The notes beneath the pieces were generated by a model. The model did no database searches. It was not told the origin of the DNA and worked only from the letters and a program-made list of their open reading frames with translations. Shown here one piece after another: positions 12,503 through 23,300 of a stretch of 64,000 bases of DNA (the first letter of the stretch is position 1; the number at the start of each line of letters is the position of its first letter). Source of the DNA: Syngnathus acus (taxonomy: Eukaryota > Chordata > Actinopteri > Syngnathiformes > Syngnathidae); assembly GCF_901709675.1 (NCBI RefSeq), contig NC_051095.1, forward strand, positions 4,651,956 to 4,715,955. Reading direction: 5' to 3'. The position numbers and the translations under genes were made by a program.

Positions 12503-12574
12503 AGTCTCACTGGGGTTTGAACTCATGTCTCTGGGGTGAGAGTCCAGAGCACTAACCACTACACTATGGAACCC
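12503..12574 (-). pseudogene. tRNA-like unit A (Gln/Glu-like)
   Basis: Minus strand begins GGTTCCATAGTGTAGTGGTT. The anticodon loop reads CTCTCAC (CTC, Glu-type) while the 5' half resembles tRNA-Gln. The 3' end is diverged (AGACTT). Probably a non-functional unit of the array. Confidence 0.6.
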
Positions 12575-12686
12575 TCACTCACATTGCATGGAATATATAT
12601 GGTTTTATGGAGCAGCTCACAAGCAAATAGGATAGTGGAGCACACGAGCAACTGTGTTGCAATTTTTTCTATGATAAAATATTTTA

Positions 12687-12757
12687 GGTCTCACTGGGAT
12701 TCGAAACCAGGTCACTGGGGTGAGAGCCCAGAGCACTAACCATTACACTATGGAACC
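12687..12757 (-). pseudogene. tRNA-like unit B (Gln/Glu-like)
   Basis: 71 bp, beginning GGTTCCATAGTGTAATGGTT, anticodon loop CTCTCAC, T-arm GGTTTCGAATCCCAG, end TGAGACC. The acceptor stem pairs at six of seven positions. It could be a decayed tRNA or a SINE-type head. Confidence 0.6.
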
Positions 12758-12878
12758 CTTGCTCACATTGCATGGAATATATATGGTTTTATGGAGCAGC
12801 TCACAAGCAAATAAAATGGTTATATGGGGCAGCACACGAGCAACTGTGTTGCAAATATTTCTATGATAAAATATTTTA

Positions 12879-12949
12879 GGTCTGACTGTGATTTGAACCC
12901 GGGTCACTGGGGTGAGAGTCCAGAGCACTAACCACTACAGTATGGAACC
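12879..12949 (-). pseudogene. tRNA-like unit C (Gln/Glu-like)
   Basis: 71 bp with GGTTCCATACTGTAGTGGTT, loop CTCTCAC, and B-box GGGTTCAAATC. The acceptor stem is imperfect (CAGACC end). Confidence 0.6.
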
Positions 12950-12989
12950 CTCGCTCACATTACATGGAATACATAAAGATTTTATGGAT

Positions 12990-13428
12990 CCTAGCTCTAA
13001 CTCTAACCCAAACCCTAACCCTAACCCTAGCTCCAACCCTAACCCTAGCTCTAACCCTAATCCTAGCTCTAACCCTAACCCTAACCCTAGCTCTAACCCT
13101 AACCCTAATCCTAACCCTAACCCTAATCCTAACCCTAGCTCTAACCCTAATCCTAACCCTAGCTCTAACCCTAACCCTAGTTTTAACCCTAGCTCTAACC
13201 CTAGCTCTAACCCTAACCCTAGCTCTAACCCTAACCCTAATCCTAGCTCTAACCCTAGCTCAAACCCTAACCCTAGCTCTAACCCTAACCCTAGCTCTAA
13301 CCCTAACCCTCGCTCTAACCCTAACCTTAACTCTAGCCCTAACCAGTTCTAACCGTAGCCCTAACCCTAACCGTAGCTGTAGCCCTAACCCTAGATCTTA
13401 CCCTAACCCTAGCTCTAACCCTAAGCTT
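12990..13428. repeat. Telomere-like CCCTAA/CCCTAG minisatellite
   Basis: About 440 bp of CTAACCCTAA alternating with CTAGCTCTAACCCTAA. It lies inside a tRNA-like unit: the tail starts before it (TACATGGAATAC) and resumes after it (TGGGGCAGCACACGAGCAAC). The long Asn-Pro or Leu-Thr frames here are translation of the repeat. Confidence 0.95.
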
Positions 13429-13501
13429 TAGAGTGGTGTATGGGTACATGGGGCAGCACACGAGCAACTGTGTTGGAAATTTTCTATGATAAAATAATTT
13501 A

Positions 13502-13573
13502 GGTCCCAATGGGATTTGAACCCGGATCGCTGCGGTGAGAGTCCACTAACCACTACACTATGGACTATATTCT
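13502..13573 (-). pseudogene. tRNA-like unit D, degraded
   Basis: Keeps TAGTGTAGTGGTTAGTGGAC and GGGTTCAAATCCCAT, but has lost bases in the anticodon arm (GGACTCTCACCGC) and the 5' end (TAGTCCATAG). Confidence 0.5.
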
Positions 13574-13631
13574 ACATTACATGGAATAAATATGGTTTTA
13601 TGGATCAGCTCACAAGCAAATGGTAAAAGAT

Positions 13632-13696
13632 CAGTTGTCCCCAACCTTTTTTGCACCACGGACCGGTTACGTGTCAGAAATATTTTCGCGGACCGG
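13632..13696. mobile_element. hAT MITE, truncated copy
   Basis: CAGTTGTCCCCAACCTTTTT, then GGACCGGTTACGTGTCAGAA and GCGGACCGG, as in the left end of 49022-49318. It is cut off after 65 bp by the next repeat. Confidence 0.75.
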
Positions 13697-13791
13697 CCTT
13701 CGATTCGTTGAACGATTCGTTTGAACGAATCTTATGAGTGAACTGATTCTAAAGATTCTGTTCACTTAAAATAACTGGAATGCACATCACT
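13697..13791. mobile_element. GAACGATTC element, right-end copy
   Basis: TTGAACGATTCGTTTGAACG to AACTGGAATGCACATCACTA, about 95 bp, nearly the same as 9966-10058. It abuts the truncated hAT directly. Confidence 0.7.
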
Positions 13792-14449
13792 ACAGTCCAA
13801 ACCTTGCGGGGTCATTGAAAGAACTGAAGGAGACATGAGGTAAATAAAAAGGAATGAGCAGTTGGGCTGGAAAATGACACGAGTGTTCATGTTTGGACTG
13901 GCTGGTCCCGCTGGAAAAATGACTTATTGGAGTGTCTTTATTAGAACTCGAGATGCGATGGAGGCGTGGGGTGGGGTTGCGGGTGGTCTGCTGCTTTGCT
14001 TTGAAGCATTACAGGGACATTTTGGCCATTTCTTCAAAAACCCAAATTGTGCTACAAATTTTGTTGGATTGCTGCCAAACCTTGAATGCAATCAATGTTG
14101 ACGTGAATTCATCTGTCATGCGGAAACTAACTTCAACTTAATTGGCCTGAAAAGGATTTTTTTTTTTTCCTTTGCCAGTGATGTGTCGTGACAGGCAGAA
14201 CATTTTGCTTTTCTTCTACTACATGGCAGGAGATCCAGTTCGCCACGTCGCCAGAAAAAAAAAACATGAGAAATTTGGAATTAATTAGTTTCTGTGAAAA
14301 TTTTGATTGGTCTGTGCGCTAACATTTTTCTAAAGCACACGTGTCTGGGCTAAATTAAGAAACACGTTAACGTTGCAAAACATTTGACCATGGTGGCCAT
14401 GTTTGATGCCCGACGTTGGGAATAGAATGAAACGCCAATGCATAACACA
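13792..14449. other. Intergenic or distal 3'UTR, no feature recognised
   Basis: Ordinary sequence with a T run at 14158-14168. Nothing recognised. Confidence 0.4.
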
Positions 14450-17249
14450 GACATTTTTTAATAGAATTCATTTATAACAAATGTGAATTTTTGATTTCTT
14501 ATACAGACTTCTTTCCCCACCAATGTGACCTAAGTAAGAAAATAAAAAGCACTCCTTTCATTCAGAAAAAAGAAACAATTTACGCTTACAATTAATCAGA
14601 GGTAATTGTATGAACAAGCCGTTTTTTTTGTTTTTTTCTTTACAATTCATTTCTTCATCTTCAGTCTATGCATCCAGATGAGAGATAGATAGAGAGCGCA
14701 GAGGAACACAACGTTTATTTCTGTTAATGACACTCCAAGCTGAACATGTGATCTTGGGGCGAGGCGGCAGAATTTTCCAGAGACATTGCTGGAGTAACCG
14801 CAGCAACAGAATGGACGCTCTTTTTTTGTTTGTTTGTTTGTTTTCCACAACTTTTTTTTTTTTTTTAAATAGTTGATACCTTTTTGTGTTATTTACATAC
14901 ACACAAAGTGAACGTTGAAGGAGAATTTTTTTTTTTTCCTTTCCATAATGGGTTCAAGTAATATATTATTGGGTTTAGAATCAATAGGGCGGTGCATAGT
15001 ACAAAGACAGAGAAAGTGCAAATCTTCCTTAGTAGGCCGACCGGGCCCATCTTGCGACGTGTGACCATGCGTCTTAGATAAACAAAAATGAACAAAAAAA
15101 AAACACTTCACCCACTAACAGTACTTTTATGTCTGGAAATGAACAACATAACATGTTTATAAGGGAAAGAAAGACCTGGAATGCACATCCATTAAGCCAT
15201 CACAAAAAGCGAATGAATGGTCTTTAAAGATGCCAATCAACGTGAATTCTTTGTCGTGATTGAAAAATAATAATAGTAATGCATTGTTGAACTTTTTTTT
15301 AATTTTCATTTTCCACCCGGTGTGGGTAAATTCTGCAATTTGAACAAGCTTTGTTTCTTGCCCAAAAATAAAATAAAACTCTGCTTCCCTATTGCACTAT
15401 TAACAATACATGTAGAAATTTGAACAAAATAATGATTTGACTGTTATTTTTTTTCCAAGGTCATTTAGGAGCTATTTGGTAGCCATTTTACCTCCCTCAC
15501 TTAAGATCTATAAATAACGTCTAGCTTCTCAGTTGAAATGCGTACAAAACGTTAAGATCAGACTTGAGTGGCATTTTCCTTCACCCCCGAAAACATGAAC
15601 TATGATTTTTCTTTCTCTCTTTTAGCTTTGACTACTTTGGCTTGCTACCCAATACTGAACACACATCGACACGCCTGAGAGACCTCCATCTTGGAGTCTC
15701 ACTCATTTGACTGAATAACAGCACCAAACATGTCCTCATCTTGCTCACTTTGAATATTTTACATTTTGAAAATCTGAATTTCTATTCCCCCCCCCCCCCC
15801 CGACAAGGTCCGTCGCACCCACCCAGCCACGGTAAGGCCACTGAAAATGACAAAATGATCTTAAAAATGTTTGCATATATAATCTCATGTGACATAGTGA
15901 ATACTACTGTAAATAAACGCAAATATATATTTATACATAGATACTCAAAAGATACACTGAGATGGTATAAAAACAGGCATAAATATAAGGCACTCTAAAT
16001 GCAAAATGGGAATACGAGAGAAAGGGTTTAAATAACATACAAGACGTTTCTTTGTAATTTGCCCAATTGTGTGGCGCGGCGAGTGACAGACAGCTGATGA
16101 AAAATTCCACGTGTTGCCTGCAGGGGGCGGGACGTCATGACTTCATAACACGTCTATTATTGCACAAGAAAAAATGCACTGAATCAGAATTGTGTCCTAC
16201 CGATGTGCATTCCAGTGAAACATCACTTTCCCACGCCGTTCGCAAGCGTTCGACCAACCAGAACATTTTCTTTTGGACTTTATATTTAGAATATATTTTT
16301 TATTTATTTCATATCTCATTATATATTTATATATATATAACTAATCTGATTAATTCCTCTGATCATCCTGACATGGAAGAACTAAGATAATTGATAGCAG
16401 CAACTTCATACTTTGCTCATCCCTGTTGATTCCACAAAGCCCCAGTTTATCGGATGGGAGGTGATGGGGAAACAATCGAGGCCAAAAGGTAAGGCTGCCG
16501 CTGAGCCTTTTCTTTTTTTTTTTTTTTTTTTTTCGTCAATCCATGTGCTACAAACCAGAAAATGTAAATCCTGCACAAACAGCTTGAGAAAAAGGAAAAT
16601 GTGGATGTCAATGTTTCTTTCAGTGTGTAAAAAAAAATGAAATGTACACATTTTCAAAAGAAAAAAAAATCACATCAGCTGTATAATAAAGTACTAAAAA
16701 ACTAAATTAATGATTTGCTTTATTCCATAGATTCTTTTTTTGTATATCCCCTTGCAAACTTTAGATGATGAACATTGAGACAGGAGGGGAGGGGGGGAGT
16801 ACTTCAACGTCAGGGTCCGTTCAAGCGATGTCTGGGTTGTCCCGATGGATGTGATTGTGATTTATTTTTCTTTACAATGTGCGTCAAGTTTCCCACGCTC
16901 CTCGTAACTCATTCACCCAGCTCGAGTCACATTCTGTGCTGGGTTCGTTTACTCCCAAATAAATCCTTGAAGCAAAAAAAAAAAAAAAAAATCCAACGAG
17001 ATGCTTCAATGGTCTAGATTCCATCACTTGATGACAAGGCCGGTTCAAACTTGGATTGGGAAAATACTGTACTTGGTCCTCCAGGGAATCTTTTTTGTGT
17101 GTGTGTTCATGTCGCACATCCAACACTTAATGAGTTGTTTGCAAGGAGTTTGTACGTTCTCAAGCAGTCATGTATGGCTCAGAAGAGAGGCGCAACTGGG
17201 TTTTTTCTTTTCTTTCCTTTGACGCTTTTCCCTCCGATGCTGAGTCCTT
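14450..17249 (-). other. ptprd: Probable ptprd 3'UTR
   Basis: This stretch follows the stop codon without another recognisable gene. It is A/T-rich with many homopolymer runs, including a 15-nt C run at 15787-15801. On the minus strand AATAAA occurs at about 16861-16866, 16719-16724, 16303-16308 and 14714-14719, so several polyadenylation sites are possible. The true end is not visible; the lower limit is a guess from the last good signal. Confidence 0.35.
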
Positions 17250-17318
17250 TTACGTTGCATAGTGATCAAAGCTTCCCAGATACTCTAATCCGGCCCTGTA
17301 GCAGAACTGGTATTGATC
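17250..17318 (-). CDS. ptprd: ptprd exon 35: D2 C-terminus and stop
   Basis: 69 nt of coding sequence after acceptor TCCAG. It encodes [16 protein letters not shown] followed by FDHYAT and TAA at 17250-17252. FDHYAT is the usual C-terminus of LAR-family phosphatases. A Gly stands where the human proteins have Ala. The exon continues into the 3'UTR. Confidence 0.97.
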   Translation of the reverse strand, partial: DQYQFCYRAGLEYLGSFDHYAT

Positions 17319-20300
17319 CTGGAATAACACAAACAAGTGCAAAAGTCAATATTTTGTGTCTCTGATGACGATACAAATTTCAATTTTGTGTGGTCATTTT
17401 AGGGCAGTGATGTTCAAACTTTTTTCTTTGATATCAGCATATAGAAAATTAACAATTCATATTTCCTTATTAGACATGCTAAAATCAATCATGGTTTCTT
17501 ATCAGTGAGTTCGTCTCCACATTAAGTGTTTGAATGCATGTGGTGGGTCAAGGTTCAATGGCTTAAGTACCTCTGTCTGCACCATGGCTGGTCTCTGCGT
17601 CCGCAACATCTTCACGGTCTGAAAGATGTCTACGACGCCCTCATATCTCATTCGCTCCAAGGCAATGCTAAGGGTGATGAAGACTCCGGTCCGACCGACG
17701 CCAGCGCTGTGCAACGGGAAAGAGATGGGTAGGTAATGAGAAGCTAAGAAACAAGTAGCACAGCTCGGAGACAAGATCGGAAGTCGTTGAACTCCCCTGA
17801 GAAGCGTCAGGGTCAAAGTTTTACCGAGTGTGTTACTTTCACTTACCTACAGTGGACTGAGATAGGCCCATCCTGGCCAAACTGTTCTTTCGTTTTATGT
17901 ACTTGGCCAATGAAATCAATGAAGCCCTCCCCGGATTTTGGCACTCCTTGCTCGGGCCAGTCTGTGAACTGGAACTGTCGCACCGTTCGCGACTGCCCGT
18001 CCTGAAAAGGCGAAAGCGGGCCATGAAGGGGACCACTGATGTCTCATTAATGGTGCCTTTCAGTGTCAAATGTCAAAAATGGCAATTCATGTTAAGCTGA
18101 CTTTGCCTGTGTCTGACTTAGCAATATTGTATCCCTTTGGTAAGGATAGCAATGCCATTGAGGGAACCAGTCGAACATGGAGCACAAAGAAGGGGAGCCT
18201 CTGCCATTATCTGCGTAAGCCTTTGATGGAATTAGAAAGTCTGGCTGCATTGAGCTGCTCCCGCATTTACGCTTAAAAGACTCTTAGTTTGGGATAAACA
18301 CGCTCGACACTATGACAACGTCTGCTTACCCTGGCATCCGTCACTTTGAACTCCCGGAGGATGTACTGCGGCATGTTGTACTCGGCCATGGGGTCCACCA
18401 CAAAGTACTGGTATCTGGCTGACCTCTCCGCGGGCCAGTACTGGTGGCATTTTTCCTGGGAGAGACAAGCACCATGATATACAACTATCCCACGGTGTCC
18501 AATTTCTCGTAAGCATACCCTGCCCATTTCTCTGAGCTTGGTTAGCATCACGACGATAGTAGAGTTGTGCTCCCAGAGCATTCTCCAGAAGTCCTCTGTG
18601 GTTTCCGCCAATGGTCCCTGTGTGGCAATGTAGGCCTTTTGTTGTCTGAGAAGAAACCAGGGGGGGTTAGCATCTCTTCAGTTAGCCGCGATAGTCAAAT
18701 GTTGCGTTTACCTGTAGCCGTCAATGAAACTTGCGTTGATGTAATCGGATCCCTCCACGCCCCGAATGGGCTGCAGACACACGCGTGTGGACTCGTATGG
18801 CATGATGTTTACAAGGCGGTTCTTGAACTTGTTGCAGGGGAGATTGGCACTGATGAATCGTGATGTGTGGGCTTTCGTGTTGGCTAAACGCTGCACAGGA
18901 ACAAAAAGAGCAGATGGTCGAATGCTGCGATCCAACAGAAAATATTGCTCAAGACTTTTGGTTTGGCAGATATAGTCTGGGAAAACGCTTGCACCAACGT
19001 GGGCAATCTATGGTAAACCAAAGAAGGGGAAAATTCCCGAGCTGTGTTACAACATGGTCTCCTGGGGTTTAAAGTGTCTGGAGTTGTGTGAAATTTCCCG
19101 TACGAAAATTTGGAATGCAGTAGGAGTCACTGACGGAACAGTCTGCACAAACATACCACAAAAAAATAATACTCAGACTCGAAGGTAACTTTTCTAGTAT
19201 CGTATGTTCAAAGAATTAGCTTGCGTCGTTATTCTTCCAAACAACCAACCTTGAACTCAAGTTCCATGCCGGTGACATTCTCTCCGGCCTCTATCTGCGT
19301 CAGTTTCTGGATGTAAGCGTAGAGGTTCCGGGCGGGCACTTCGGTGGTGCCGCAGTTAACGGCCTCCTGCAGCGCGTCGTGGATGAAGACGTACTGGTCT
19401 TCCGTCTGCACCATGTAGTTGCGTTGGGCGCGCATCAGCGTCACATGCCCGTAGATGTCCACCGTCTTCTCGTGCTTGATTCGCTCCAGCATGGCGTCGA
19501 TCACAATGAAACAACCCGTGCGACCCACGCCGGCGCTGTCGAGGGGACAAGGAAGACAAAGTTATCTTCATGTCGTCTTTGCCAGAAGGTGGGAGAGAAC
19601 TTCCTCGCCAAAGGACTGGATCATTTAGCTTGGGGTGTAATTAAACTTGAAGCGCCACAGAGCGGAGACCGAGATTTGGCAGCAACTCTGATCCAGTGGG
19701 ACAGTTTCTGACTTTGCTGCCGTTCTGTTTACACCACCTGTGCTTTCCGACCTATCAGGACTTAAGAAGGACCACTGCGGTTCTCAGGACTTTCATTTCA
19801 AAGAAGTTGCTAAAATCCTGTTTGTCAACTTTGGAGACCTGGCACTCCAAAGTCAATAGATCATTGGATCCATTATGCCTGTGAGGTGGAAGCCTTGATC
19901 TTGTGTCTCCGTCTCATGATGGCACATTTGTTTTTCATTTGCTCAGGAGAGAAAAGAGAAGCAAGGAGAGCGCCAACCCGGGTGGGAGCATAAAGTCGGA
20001 CGCCCGAGGCCAAGTCTGCCTAATGTGCCATGCAGCAAATGGAATAAAGACACGTACGGGAGTCATTGGCTTTAACAAATGATCTGATGATCACTTTGAA
20101 AAAAAGGGCTGACTGAGGCTTAACTTTTTTACATGACTACATTTTTTTTTTCCCCGGTGACAATTCGTCACCCCTTTAGGGTACGAAAAAATCAGGCGGC
20201 AATGAAATGCGCAAGTATTCCAAAGAGCAAATCGGCCGACTCTTTGTGATTGAAAACACGTTGGGACTCGGTAGAGTGATGACCAGAGATCCAATGCGTG

Positions 20301-23300
20301 ACAGAGTGTCAGAGATGCGGGAAGAAGATGAGACATGTGGGCGGGAGGTGAGACGGGGGACACGCTGTCAGTTAGCTTCAAGACGGAAGCGTAGACTATT
20401 TTCAGCAAACGTGCTGTTAAACATAAGAGCGGGGAACAATATTCTTTTTATTGACAAGTGCAGATAAGGCGTCCGTGTATTTGGCAGTCGGCGGGGGAGC
20501 TGGCAGACTGACTGCACTAATGACCTGACATTGGCTTCTCAGCCAGTCAGGCCAGCCTGCTTTGGACGTTGACACACATTAAGTGTCAGACTAATGTGCT
20601 TTCCAGAAGTTGAGGGAATAGGGGGGTGAGGGGGGATTGTAAAATACAGCTGCACTGAGCTGCAAGAAGATAAAGGATGCAGAGCAGCCAAAGCAATTAC
20701 ATATGTATTGTTACCAAATCTCTGGCTGTCAGCTAACGTGCCAAGCGGACCGACATGCACGCACGAGCATACCGGGCTGAGCTGATTTAGTGCGGTTACG
20801 GAAAAAACTTGAACGCAATCCGTTCCGAGGGTCTGTTTGTCCGTCGTCGTCCCCCTCCTAAAAGAAATATTAGTGTCTCGTAAAATGTAACCTTACAGCA
20901 AGGATACATTTCAACCAGTTGGGGGCGGGGTCTTTGAATTCCTTCTCTTTGGTCTGGCTCTCCCCACACCATTTTTGCGTTTTAGGGCGAGGTATGAAAT
21001 TCCGTCGGAACAACCGAAAAAATGCAGTTTTTCACAACTGGGCTTTTTTTAATTATGAAGAGTTCATTTTAAAAACAATAATGTGGTAACAGTTCATTTT
21101 TTGTGTCAATTACTGCCGAATAAATGTTACATCCTGGTGCTAATTAACTCCGGAATATGTTACTTTGAGATCCGCGCGAAGCCGCCTTCCCGTTTTTTTT
21201 GTCAGGCTGACACTAGTTTTTATCTCTGGCACGTACTTTCTCTTTTGATGGCGTTGCGGCGCCCTGCCGGGAGTCCGGACACCGATAGAGTCGGCTCGTT
21301 TGTTTCGAATGCGAGAACCCGAGGGGATAAGGCCGGCACTCGTGGGCCCGATGATGTCCAACATGTTTGCAGCGTAGCGGCAAATCTGCGCTCACTTTGT
21401 GGCAGTGCGTGGGGGGAGATGTTAGCTCGAGGGAATGACACCAGAACTCGTTGTACCGTAATGTTAAAAGGTTTGCTGAGAAACTTAGTGAGTTGACTTG
21501 TGTGGGATGGAGGATTTTCTTTAAGACCAAATTAGCTTAAACATGCGAGTCATGCCCCCATAAACTGTGATCCTCCATCTAATTACTGTTCACAAATTTA
21601 CTTATTCAACTCCCTCTTGTGGCTGAAAGAATCATTGCCTTACTACAGTTGCATTCAATTTAATCTGGATTGAAATTTTTTTTTCTTTCATTATTATAAT
21701 CTTGAACACATTATATGTAACTGTTTCAATTGCATCATTATTTTATATGCCGTTATCATACACTTTATATTTACAATAAGAAAAAAAAATTGTCTTGTGT
21801 TTGGAACACTGGAAAACTTATTTAAGACGTTAAAAAAAATGGCTGCTACTGGCTGGTGGCGAGTGGCAGTGCAAGCTAATAAGGACAAGAGCTATAGAAA
21901 AATGAGTTAGTGTGTGTGCGTGTGTGTGTGCTTAACACACAATGAGACTTCTGGTTTCACCCACCTACCATTAAAGTGAATTTGAGAGCTTTTATTTGCT
22001 AATGAGTTCATCCATTAAAATGATTAAAACCCCTCGTACGCTGTCATACGTATTCATAGATTCATTCCAGCAAACTAAGAGGTGGAAAAAAAAATCAATT
22101 TCATGCTTGAGGTTATTTTTATCATTTGAACAAGAATTTGCTACCTGCAGTGCACCACCATGGGCCCGGCATCCGGAGGGTTGCACCCCTTTACCCGTCT
22201 CAAGAAGGCCAGGAACGGCGTCGGGTGTTCCGGCACCCCGTGGTCCGGCCAGGCCGTGAACTGGAACTGCCGGACCTCCCGTTTCTCGCTGGAGCCGTTC
22301 TACAAAAAGCCAGCGGGTCCATGAAAGCCCAATACCGAATAATGGCAGACCTCTTACTTACTTTAAAAAGTGCAAATGTCCTGACGCAGTATGTGGCCAA
22401 TTCCACCGTGTCCAACAAAGTCACTTGAATGAGGCCATATGTCTCCGTTGCTCTGCTGGGCCAGTACTGGTCACATTTGACCTGCCATCAAAGCCCTCAC
22501 ATTAGAAGATACTCTATGGAAGTAGAACCAGATCACCCCTTATGGATTTTGATGGTGTCTTACCCTGGATCGCTCCTCCAACTTGGTCATCATGACAACA
22601 ATGGCGCTCCTTTGTTCCCAGACCATTCGCCAGAATTCCCCAAATGTTTCGGGCAGAGCGCCTTGCGTGGCGATGTATGCGTTCTGCTTTCGGTAGCCGT
22701 CCACGTAGTTGGCGTTGATGTAGTCGCTTCCCGGGATGCCTTGATGATCAATGAAAATAGTTCAATGTGGAAAATTCAATATTTAAAAATAAATACTGTT
22801 TATAATACACAATGAAAAAATTAATAAAATAAATAAAAAAACAAAATATATATTTTAAAAAAATCCACATTTTCTTCATTATTATTATAATGTAAAATAA
22901 TCTTATTTATTTATAATAAAAATAAAATAGAGTAAAAAAATTGCAAAATGAAAAGGACACAACTCATCCCATTTTCAGTGTGATTTTAACAATTATCCAT
23001 CAAATATCTCAAATTAATAATATAATGTATATTTTTCCACCAAATAAATACATTGCAGTCATTGCCCATCTAAAGTAAGATTGACAAATAGCACCTCCAG
23101 TAGAAAAGACGCTATTTGGAGGTGCAGCTAATGTGGCCATAGATTTTTTTTTTTTTTTTTATTCTCCCAACTGTAGAAGTGGCAAAATTGCTGTGCAGGA
23201 AAACAAGCCTCCCTCTCTTCCTCCCTCCTCTTGCTTATTTTAAATGAAAGGCACAGTTTTTTTCCCCTCCTAATCCAGCGCAAAGAGACAGAGCTGACAG

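Larger units (their letters stand above)
12361..13630 (-). repeat. Tandem array of tRNA-like units, about 190 bp each
   Basis: Each unit is a tRNA-like segment of about 71 bp followed by a tail of about 115 bp (ATGGAATATATATGGTTTTA, AGCACACGAGCAACTGTGTT). tRNA-like starts are 184 and 192 bp apart for the first three; the fourth is displaced by the telomere-like insert. Confidence 0.85.

Noticed and set aside
12912-13431. Frames of 146 and 155 residues rich in Asn-Pro or Leu-Thr
   Set aside because: They translate the telomere-like repeat in two frames.
10740-13630. Possible CRISPR-like array
   Set aside because: Units are 190 or 321 bp with no short repeat/unique spacer alternation, and the host is a vertebrate.
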